From: Sinorhizobium kostiense
Lineage (GTDB): Bacteria; Pseudomonadota; Alphaproteobacteria; Rhizobiales; Rhizobiaceae
Length of the DNA: 64,000 nt
Direction: 5' to 3'
Assembly (NCBI RefSeq): GCF_017874595.1
Contig: NZ_JAGILA010000003.1
Coordinates: 486,861 to 550,860 of the forward strand
Shown one piece after another: positions 54,092-61,305 of the stretch. The notes beneath the pieces were generated by a model that saw only the letters and a program-made list of their open reading frames with translations, searched no databases and was not told where the DNA came from. How positions within the stretch are numbered: the first letter of the stretch is position 1; each line of letters opens with the position of its first letter. The position numbers were made by a program, and so were the translations under genes.

Positions 54092-56303
54092 GATCACCGC
54101 ATATTCGAGCAGGATCAGCTACCGACCAGGTGACGAGGTAGATGTCAAGGTGAGCGCCGTCGGCATGAAATCTTTCAGTGCCGTTCTGAAGCGCATCGTT
54201 CAGGGCGACATCAACCCGGACGGCCCGGGTTACAGAGAAGACGCTGTACCCTGTGACATTGGTGGGCCATTCACGGCTCGGGAACAGAAGATTCTTACCG
54301 GATCATATGGCCGCGTGCAGACATCCGCTGGGTTTGCGGTAGCGGGCAGCGTAACGGTTGCAGCGTTGATCTGGCCGACCCTGCCGGGAGTTGCAAGGCA
54401 AGCGATCGTGTCGGTGGGCTCGGAGTCAGGCCTCCGTCTCGGTCTTGATGAGAAAGGTCGCGCAACTTTCGAGGCCGTAAGTGGTGGCCGGCGTGTTGGC
54501 CATGCAACCACCACAGCGGCCTGCCGCATGAAGGCATGGTATGCAATTATCGGAACATTCCGTCCCGAGACGAGTGAACTTGAAATCGAGCAGGTCCCGC
54601 TGCAGCGTTTTCGAGGTATAGAGGACAGCGGCTGCGCGAAAGCGACGATATCTGAATCCATCGATGTCGATTGGAGCGAAATCCTTTTCGCCGCCGAGCG
54701 CGGGTCCGATGGCGCTCCCGCTTCTTTTTATAACGGAAAGATTGAAGCTCCATTTATCTGTAGTGGACAGCCTGGCCCCGACGACGTCACTGACCATTTG
54801 AAAGGTGCGAAGAAACTCGAAGCCGTAATCGCTGATTGGGATTTCAGTCACGACATTGCACACGATACCTTCGCCGACTGCGGGCCGCATTCTTTGTGTG
54901 GCAAACTTTTCAATCTTCCCCACCGTGCCGTATCCGGTTTCGCATGGGACGGGTCGACCTACAGGTGGGATGAACGGCCTGAGCACTACGGTGCCGTCCA
55001 CTTCCACGATGATGACCTCTATGACGCGATGTGGGAAAATGACTTCACCTTCCGCCTACCAGAGGGTTTGAAGAGTGGCGTCTATGCCGTTCATCTGACC
55101 TCGGATGACGAAGCAAGCGAATATTACGTCGTCTTCGGCGTGAAAGCCGCCAAGAATGCCAAGAAGAGCCCCGTCGTCTTCGTCATGCCGACGGCAAGCT
55201 ATATCGCTTACGCCAACCATCGCCTTGGCCTCGATGTTTCCGAGACCGAAATCGGTGCTGGTCAGCTCCTGCAAATCGACAAGCACCATTCGTTCTTGCA
55301 GGAGAACCCGCAGTACGGCCTGTCTCTGTACGAGGTGCACTCAGACGGTTCCGGCGTTTTCTACTCCTCCCGTCTGCGTCCGGTCGTCGACATCCAGCCA
55401 AAGGTGCAAGGCTTTATTGGCGGTCTTGGTTCGAACATCTGGCAGTTCAATGCCGACACACATATCCTTGGTTTTTTCGAAGATCGCGGCCTGGACTACG
55501 ACGTTCTGACAGACGAAGATCTTGAGGCCGATGGAGTTGAAGCCCTGGCCGACTATCAAGTCCTTGTCACCGGAAGTCACCCCGAGTACACGAGCACCCG
55601 CATGCTCGATGCGTACCGAGACTATTCTGAACGTGGCGGCCGGATCATGTATCTGGGCGGGAACGGCTTCTACTGGCGGATCACCTACAACAGCAAATTG
55701 CCAGGCGTGATCGAGTGCCGGCGTTCAGAGAGCGGCATTCGCGGTTGGGAACCGGGGACCGGCAACTACTACCATCAGTTCACCGGTGAGCTGGGCGGAC
55801 TGTGGAGGCGAATTGGTCGCGCGCCACAGCAGGTCTTCGGTGTCGGAATGACCGCCCAGGGTTTTGACCTGTCATCGCCATATGTCAAAACGGATCACGC
55901 GAAAGATCCAAGGGCAGCTTTCATTTTCGAAGGTGTGGCTGGCGACGTCATCGGCGATTTCGGTCTGAACGGCGGCGCCGCCGCGGGCAACGAGATCGAC
56001 AGGGCGGACTTCGCGCTCGGCACACCACCGAATGCCCTCATCGTTGCCTCGTCGCGTGTCCATACGGATATCTACCTGATGACTCCGGAGGATCTCCTAG
56101 ATCCGACGCCGACTTGGTCTGGCACCCAAAGCGACCTCATTCGGTCCGACATGACATTCTTCGAGACTTCCACAGGTGGGGCGGTCTTCTCGACCGGCTC
56201 AATCGCTTGGGCGGCCTCGATGGCCTGGAATAAATATGACAACGAGGTGGCCAGAATCACCGAAAACGTCGTCAGGCGCTTCTCGAACCCAGCAAAGTTC
56301 TGA
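54084..56303 (+). CDS. N,N-dimethylformamidase-type large (beta) subunit
   Basis: A 739-aa protein with an N-terminal beta-rich lectin-like part (~80-260, LWPTLPGVARQAIVSVGSES) and a C-terminal DMFase catalytic domain: MPTASYIAYANHRLGLD (~369-385), YGLSLYEVHSDGSGVFYSSR (~411-430), NADTHILGFFEDRGLDYDVL and LVTGSHPEYTSTRMLDAYRD. The known enzyme holds one iron with two Tyr and one Glu; Y373/Y376, Y416 and H499-x-E501 are candidates. It cleaves an amide without a serine or cysteine nucleophile. The genuine substrate here is unknown: neighbours point to a formyl or gamma-glutamyl amide. Confidence 0.85.
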   Translation: MLKITAYSSRISYRPGDEVDVKVSAVGMKSFSAVLKRIVQGDINPDGPGYREDAVPCDIGGPFTAREQKILTGSYGRVQTSAGFAVAGSVTVAALIWPTLPGVARQAIVSVGSESGLRLGLDEKGRATFEAVSGGRRVGHATTTAACRMKAWYAIIGTFRPETSELEIEQVPLQRFRGIEDSGCAKATISESIDVDWSEILFAAERGSDGAPASFYNGKIEAPFICSGQPGPDDVTDHLKGAKKLEAVIADWDFSHDIAHDTFADCGPHSLCGKLFNLPHRAVSGFAWDGSTYRWDERPEHYGAVHFHDDDLYDAMWENDFTFRLPEGLKSGVYAVHLTSDDEASEYYVVFGVKAAKNAKKSPVVFVMPTASYIAYANHRLGLDVSETEIGAGQLLQIDKHHSFLQENPQYGLSLYEVHSDGSGVFYSSRLRPVVDIQPKVQGFIGGLGSNIWQFNADTHILGFFEDRGLDYDVLTDEDLEADGVEALADYQVLVTGSHPEYTSTRMLDAYRDYSERGGRIMYLGGNGFYWRITYNSKLPGVIECRRSESGIRGWEPGTGNYYHQFTGELGGLWRRIGRAPQQVFGVGMTAQGFDLSSPYVKTDHAKDPRAAFIFEGVAGDVIGDFGLNGGAAAGNEIDRADFALGTPPNALIVASSRVHTDIYLMTPEDLLDPTPTWSGTQSDLIRSDMTFFETSTGGAVFSTGSIAWAASMAWNKYDNEVARITENVVRRFSNPAKF

Positions 56304-56307
56304 GGGC

Positions 56308-56339
56308 AAGAAGGCCGGCACGATCGCCGGCCTTCTTGC
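56308..56339. terminator. Bidirectional rho-independent terminator
   Basis: CAAGAAGGCCGGC at 56308-56320 and its exact complement GCCGGCCTTCTTG at 56327-56339 form a 13-bp stem with a 6-base loop. The A/T-rich arm ends serve both directions. It separates the DMFase operon (plus) from the oxidase gene (minus), which converge here. Confidence 0.85.
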
Positions 56340-56350
56340 TTGCGACGGTC

Positions 56351-57613
56351 TCAATTAGCCTGCAAAGAGCCGGCGACCGCCTCTCCCAACAGTTCGGCCG
56401 TCGCGCACGACAAGGTCCATCCCAGGTGCCCGTGACCTGTGTTGTAGAAGACGTGTGGCTGACGACCTTTCCCCACGCGCGGAAGCATGTTCGGCATCAT
56501 GGGGCGCAGACCGCTCCAAGGGACTACCTGGCTCGTGTTCACCTGCGGGAAATGGTGACGAGTCCAGCGGACAAGAGGTGTGATCCGATCAGCGCGGATA
56601 TCGTAGTTCACGCCGTTGATTTCCGCCGTGCCTGCCACACGGAAGCGGTCCCTGCCAAGACGGCTTGTGACGATCTTCGCCGCGTCATCGAGCAAGCTGA
56701 CCCAGGGTGCCCCCTCCTGGCTGCGCTCATCATCCAGATGAATCGTGATGGAGTATCCTTTCACCGGATAAATGTTGACGCGGTCACCAAGCATGCCAGC
56801 GAAGTGTCGGCTTGCCACGCCCGCGCAAATGACCAGGCCGTCGAACGCCTGCTCATTCGGCTGACCGCTAGCGATCTCTGCTGTCGCGTTGACAGGTTTC
56901 CATTGGACCGCCAGTCCGATTCGCTGCCGTTGAAAGCCTATGACGTTGGCCTCCAGCTGAAAGCTCGCTCCTTTTCGGATGCACGCATCCGCAAGGCCTC
57001 GGGTAAATTTATGGATGTCGCCTGTCGCGTCGGACGGGGTGTAGAATCCGCCGTAGAAGTCCCCTGTGAGCGTCGGTTCGATGGTCCGGATTTCAGACGG
57101 CGTAACAGATCGGCGATCAAGCCCAGCGGCTTTAAGAAGCGCGTTTACCTCGCTCGCGTGTCGGTAGCTTTTTTCGTCGCGATAGAAATGCAGGATGCCT
57201 CGGCGTTCGAAATCGAATTCGATCCCTTCGCGCATCGCGATATCGAACATGTACTGGCGTGCCTGAATTGCAAGCCTCGCGGTATTGACAGTATTGGCCT
57301 TGTAGTTGGGGATGGCCGTAACAAACTCAGCCAGCCAAGAGTATTTGGACCAGGATGGTTTTGGATTGATGAGAAGGGGCGCGTCTTTCGTAAGCATCCA
57401 TTTCACGCCTTTGAGGAGGGTCGACCAGTGGTTCCACACCTCCGCATTGCTCGCCGACAGCTGGCCGCCATTGGCAAATGACGTCTCCATCGCGGGATAC
57501 GCGTGTCGATCGAAGACCGTGACTTTGTAGCCACGGCTAAGCAGCGAATAGGCCGTCGTAATTCCGGTAACACCGGCACCAATAATTGCGAGGTGGGGCA
57601 TTTTGTTCTCCAA
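56351..57613 (-). CDS. DadA-like FAD-dependent D-amino acid dehydrogenase/oxidase
   Basis: A 420-aa flavoprotein. The N-terminal dinucleotide motif is LAIIGAGVTGITTAYSLLSR, YKVTVFDRHAYPAMETSFAN. Further marks are GGQLSASNAEVW, VICAGVASRHFAGMLG, YPVKGYSITIHL and GHGHLGWTLSCATAELLGEA at the C-terminus. This is the DadA branch (D-amino acid dehydrogenase; glycine/sarcosine oxidases are near relatives). Its leader carries a tandem glycine riboswitch, so it is probably expressed according to glycine. It could oxidise an amino intermediate of the cluster or glycine itself. Confidence 0.9.
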   Translation of the reverse strand: MENKMPHLAIIGAGVTGITTAYSLLSRGYKVTVFDRHAYPAMETSFANGGQLSASNAEVWNHWSTLLKGVKWMLTKDAPLLINPKPSWSKYSWLAEFVTAIPNYKANTVNTARLAIQARQYMFDIAMREGIEFDFERRGILHFYRDEKSYRHASEVNALLKAAGLDRRSVTPSEIRTIEPTLTGDFYGGFYTPSDATGDIHKFTRGLADACIRKGASFQLEANVIGFQRQRIGLAVQWKPVNATAEIASGQPNEQAFDGLVICAGVASRHFAGMLGDRVNIYPVKGYSITIHLDDERSQEGAPWVSLLDDAAKIVTSRLGRDRFRVAGTAEINGVNYDIRADRITPLVRWTRHHFPQVNTSQVVPWSGLRPMMPNMLPRVGKGRQPHVFYNTGHGHLGWTLSCATAELLGEAVAGSLQAN

Positions 57614-57665
57614 AGGACAGTTGTACGAGGGTCACGCTGACCCGGCCAATTCCCCATCTGTCCTT
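57613..57665 (-). promoter_or_regulatory. Candidate riboswitch expression platform
   Basis: On the minus-strand RNA, AAGGACAG (plus 57658-57665), the 3' end of aptamer 2, can pair with CTGTCCTT (plus 57613-57620), which sits beside the ribosome site TTTGGAGAAC before the ATG at 57613. A smaller hairpin GGGTCA-GCG-TGACCC lies between. Glycine binding would hold AAGGACAG in the aptamer and free the start region, suggesting control of translation. Confidence 0.5.
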
Positions 57666-57812
57666 GGTACCTGAGAGCTTCCCGCAGGTGCGGTATCCCC
57701 TTCGGTGGGCATTGCTGCCACTCTCCAGATTTTCCAGCTATGCGGTCCTTTTGCCTGAGAGATTCTGGGGAATTGCTCCATCGGCGTCGCTTGGCGATCT
57801 CTCCCGCACACC
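57658..57812 (-). promoter_or_regulatory. Tandem glycine riboswitch
   Basis: On the minus strand two aptamers follow one another. Aptamer 1 (57812 to about 57735) has GCGGGAGAGATC, CGCCGATGGAGCAA and AATCTCTCAGGCAAAAGGAC. Aptamer 2 (about 57730 to 57658) has TCTGGAGAGTGG, CACCGAAGGGG and GCTCTCAGGTACCAAGGACA. These are the conserved core sequences of the glycine riboswitch class, in the common cooperative tandem form. Downstream gene: DadA-like oxidase. Confidence 0.93.
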
Positions 57813-57828
57813 CTTTCGGAAACTCTAT

Positions 57829-58764
57829 TTATTGCGTCTTGCGCCCTCCACCGTCCTCGGCCTCATCTGTCTCGGAAAGCCGAACCTTGCCTCCTCGCAG
57901 GAGCTCGAGATCATGGTCCATGTGGGCGAACGTTTCGTCGCGGGATATCTGCAAGTGAATATGCATCAACGAGGCAGCCAACTGGCGGTTGCCTTCCAGC
58001 AGGGCAGCAATTATTCCTCTGTGCTCAATCATTGACTGGCGCAGACGTTCTATCCGGATGAATCCTATATATTCTGTGACTCGGCGAATGTTGTTTTGGC
58101 GCTCGATCGCACTCACCAGCTCTGCTGTCTGGGCGCCTTGCGCTACCACTTTGTGAAATCGAGCATCGAGATCGAACAGCCGCCGGCGATCCATGCGATG
58201 GACATTCTCTATTGCATCGGCATGATCTTCATCAAGATCTCGAAACGCCGCAGCGTCTACCTTGTAGCTATCGGCCAGAATGCCTGCTGGCTCGATGATT
58301 TGTCGAAACCGGTAGCTGTCTTCCATCGCGCGCGGACTGACATCGGCAAAAATCCAACCGCGACCGGGTGAAGGCTCGACGAGATGATCTCGCGTCAGGC
58401 GCCGCAGCGTTGAAGCGAGAACGCCATTGGGAACCGAGTAACGCTGCATCAAGGCGCGTTCACTGAAAACAGTGTTGAGCTCGCCAATCGCCATGTCGCG
58501 CATCACGCGTTCGTCGAGCAACTCGTCGGTTTGATTGTCGCCATTGAGCAGCGACGCTGGATCTTTGAGAATGAACCCGCGGCGCGGCTCGAAATCGAGT
58601 ACACCTTCGGACTGCAGCTTTTGCAAGACCCGGCGAATTGGCGTCCGTGACACACCCAACTGATCGGCAACTTCCGCCTCGTTGATGCGATCACCGCACT
58701 GGAGGTCGTCGCTTAGCTGCAAGCGCAACTGTTCCAGGATGCGAGCTTGAAGTGGTGTCTGCAT
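57829..58764 (-). CDS. GntR-family (FCD) regulator with two winged-helix-like regions
   Basis: A 311-aa regulator. Residues ~5-68 are a GntR winged helix (INEAEVADQLGVSRTPIRRV, LQKLQSEGVLDFEPRRGFIL). Residues ~85-155 repeat the pattern (MAIGELNTVFSERALMQRYS, VPNGVLASTLRRLTRDHLVE, SPGRGWIFADVSPRAMEDSY). The FCD effector domain follows (~160-290, LFDLDARFHKVVAQG). At 311 residues it is longer than usual (~230-250), explained by the second winged helix. A 26-bp operator-like site lies 23 bases upstream and recurs in the divergent promoter at 50554. Confidence 0.88.
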   Translation of the reverse strand: MQTPLQARILEQLRLQLSDDLQCGDRINEAEVADQLGVSRTPIRRVLQKLQSEGVLDFEPRRGFILKDPASLLNGDNQTDELLDERVMRDMAIGELNTVFSERALMQRYSVPNGVLASTLRRLTRDHLVEPSPGRGWIFADVSPRAMEDSYRFRQIIEPAGILADSYKVDAAAFRDLDEDHADAIENVHRMDRRRLFDLDARFHKVVAQGAQTAELVSAIERQNNIRRVTEYIGFIRIERLRQSMIEHRGIIAALLEGNRQLAASLMHIHLQISRDETFAHMDHDLELLRGGKVRLSETDEAEDGGGRKTQ

Positions 58765-58786
58765 TCTTGATCTCGATGTTGCCTAA

Positions 58787-58812
58787 ATTGCGTTTTACCT
58801 ACTCAAAACACT
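58787..58812. promoter_or_regulatory. Operator-like site, copy 2 (GntR candidate)
   Basis: ATTGCGTTTT-N7-CAAAACACT, matching 50554-50579 at all 19 outer bases. It lies directly upstream of the GntR start, as expected for autoregulation. Confidence 0.7.
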
Positions 58813-58932
58813 TTTGTCCAGCATTATGAGTTCCGTTGGGGGTGCGCGCATTCACCTCTCGCCTCATTACCCTTCTTTGACCGGAATAGAACCCGCGATA
58901 CCCACGTTGGCTACGCGTAACGAACCTGTAAC

Positions 58933-59277
58933 TCAACCGAAGCCTTCCAGCTGGCAGGATGTCTTCTTGGCGAACTCCGGCGAGTAGCCGTTCCGGACCA
59001 TCCGCGAGACAAGATTGTACTTGAAGCGTGTCCGTGATTGAAGGTCGCCATGGATTTCGGAGCTGGTCCGCTTCGCCGCCCGTGAACCCCCACAGACAAT
59101 CGCCACATTCATGGCCGACTCCTGAAACAGTGGCACGCCCAGCGACTCATCGGGGACCGCCTGCAATTCCGGTGTCGGGTACTCGACCTTCGCCTTGCCC
59201 TCGCGCCGCCGCAGACAGCGATGCACCATGTCGCCTTGGATCGGGCCGCCTGGTGCTTCAGGCGTTCGGGACGCCAT
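58933..59277 (-). pseudogene. DnaE2 (error-prone polymerase) fragment
   Basis: Frames on the minus strand read GPIQGDMVHRCLRRREGKAK, VEYPTPELQAVPDESLGVPL, FQESAMNVAIVCGG, then with shifts SMATFN and VSRMVRNGYSPEFAKKTSCQ, LEGFG. This is the palm/finger region of DnaE2-type DNA polymerase III alpha subunits. The rest of the ~1100-aa protein is absent. Confidence 0.75.
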
Positions 59278-59856
59278 CTCCCCTCAAGGGAAGCAAGTTC
59301 GTGGATGCCGTATCGCCACCCGAGCTGCATGGGAGCCGGTAGTGGTAGGCGGGTTCGTTTCGGGCTCGCTGAGCTCGATCGCTATCCGACAATTCTGTCG
59401 CCTTTGCCGATTTGGCGACATGAGCCTTGTTCAACCAGCTTGTTTGGATGTTTGATTAAGTAGCTGAAAAGAAGCATGAAGCTCATTCTTTAGCGCCTTC
59501 GTCCAATTGGCATGAAATTTGAAATCATCTGTTGAGAAACGGCTGGGCTGCTTGCCGGCAGACACGGCCAAACTCGATCTCGGCCAGCAATCGTTCCCTG
59601 GATCTGCGCGACCGAGAAGCATCCACAACCAGCGCGGACCAAAGGGGGAGATTTGGATGTCATTGGCACGGATGAGCAAGCGCGGCGTTGGCCGCTCCAG
59701 AGCTGAATCCTTTTGTGGAGCATGGGGCCAGGATCGCCGTTTTGGATATAGATACTGATGCCACCCCGGTCATATCGCCGCCAAGCTCATCAAATGTCTG
59801 GCTGCGCGCGGGCCTGAAGGTCACGAGGCAACTCAATCAACCAAGTAAGCTCAACC
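59278..59856. other. Intergenic region, nothing recognised
   Basis: About 580 bases between the DnaE2 fragment and the EamA gene. Open frames on both strands (for example 59519-59758 plus and 59431-59679 minus) have no family resemblance. Probably another decayed stretch plus the eamA promoter. Confidence 0.35.
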
Positions 59857-60738
59857 ATGAACAATAAAGCGTCGGGCTATGTTTATGTCCTGTTGGCCGT
59901 GACACTTTTCGCTGCCCGGGATGGTTTTTCCAAGTTACTTGGTGAGAAGTATCCACCGGTCATGGTGACAATGATGCGACTTTGGGCGTTTGCGCTGTTT
60001 GTGACGGTTCTTGCAGCATCCTCTCCAGTAGGGCTGCGTGGCGCCTTATTCACTCAACGTCCAATTCTGCAGACATTCCGAGGTTTTCTCCTGGTGAGCC
60101 AGATCGTTGTGGTCATCCTCGCCTTCACGACTGCTGGGCTGGCCATGAGTCAGGCGATACTTGGAGCAACACCTCTGGTGGTTACCATACTGTCGGTGCC
60201 AATACTCGGCGAAACGGTGGGTCGGCGTCGTGCCATTCCTGTGGTCATTGGCTTGCTTGGCGTTCTAGTGCTTCTAAACCCTGTTAACGCTCATTTCGAT
60301 ATGCGCCTGCTGTTTCCTATAGCTGCTAGTCTTATATATGCCATGTATTCCATCGCCACCCGCGCGGTCAGTCGGGACGACTCCGCCGTGACAAGCGTCT
60401 TGTATGCAGGGGTCCCGGGAGCCGTGGCCATAACGTTCGTCGGGCCATTCTACTGGACACCTATACATATGGCCGATTGGCCCGCAATGACCGCGCTGTG
60501 TGTTTGCGGGGCGCTTAGCCAATATTTTCTCATCAAGGCGTATGGACTGCTCAGTGCCGTTGAGGTTCAACCTCTCACATACGTCCACCTCGTTTTGAGC
60601 GGTGCTGTTGCGACGGTCTTTTTTGGTGAGACTGTGACGTGGAACATGCTAGCCGGCGCGGTGATCGTGGTCGGCGCCGGTCTGTTTACTGTTTGGAGGG
60701 AATACTGGCTGGAAGTGCGACGAACGAAGTCGATTTGA
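59857..60738 (+). CDS. EamA-type DMT-superfamily transporter
   Basis: A 293-aa protein with ten predicted spans in two EamA repeats: GYVYVLLAVTLFAARDGFSK, AFTTAGLAMSQAILGATPLV, GRRRAIPVVIGLLGVLVLLN, then AEVQPLTYVHL-like VEVQPLTYVHLVLSGAVATV, FFGETVTWNMLAGAVIVVGA. Such carriers export metabolites or amino acids. It lies 1.1 kb beyond the GntR gene on the opposite strand; a link to the catabolic cluster is possible but not shown. Confidence 0.88.
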   Translation: MNNKASGYVYVLLAVTLFAARDGFSKLLGEKYPPVMVTMMRLWAFALFVTVLAASSPVGLRGALFTQRPILQTFRGFLLVSQIVVVILAFTTAGLAMSQAILGATPLVVTILSVPILGETVGRRRAIPVVIGLLGVLVLLNPVNAHFDMRLLFPIAASLIYAMYSIATRAVSRDDSAVTSVLYAGVPGAVAITFVGPFYWTPIHMADWPAMTALCVCGALSQYFLIKAYGLLSAVEVQPLTYVHLVLSGAVATVFFGETVTWNMLAGAVIVVGAGLFTVWREYWLEVRRTKSI

Positions 60739-61305
60739 AGGATGGTAAATTGTGCGCCTTCGATAACGCAGGTCTGAACCAGGTAACCTCTAAGCTCCAT
60801 GCCTCCGCTAAGTGCATTCGGCAACAAGAAGGTTGGGCGGCAGTTTGAAATCTTCAGAACTCTATCGGCGCCGACCGGGCCCGATGTTCCGGCCAAGCCT
60901 CCATATGACCTTATATGAGACCTGCCCCGGGTGAAAAATCCCAGGCGCAGCGTCTTTGCATTTGCCTTTAACGGCGTCCCAAGGGGACAGGGCGTCTCGC
61001 ACACCAGCCGTTATAGCCCGCTTTGCTCTCAGCAAGGCGGGTTTCGGAGTCCTGTTGCTGCTTCTGGAGCTGGGCGCATTGGTTTCGTTCCGCGTTGCGG
61101 CCGGCTGTCAGATGGTTTCGGCGCTGTACGGAGCGCACGGGCGATTGCGGTCACCTTTCTTGTCTCTGTTATCCTCCTGGCCTTGCGCCTACACTGCCAC
61201 TGGCGGGCCTCGCGCTTTCCCAGCGAAAGCAAGGAAAGTTCCCGCTGGGAGACGCCGGCTCGACGCGCCGCGATCGCTTGCGACTCCCATCACGGCCAGC
61301 TAGCC
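60739..61305. other. Intergenic region between eamA and the NRPS
   Basis: 570 bases between two convergent genes. A loose stem CCCAGCG/CGCTGGG lies at 61219-61249. Long open frames exist on the plus strand but their translations are not protein-like. Confidence 0.35.
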
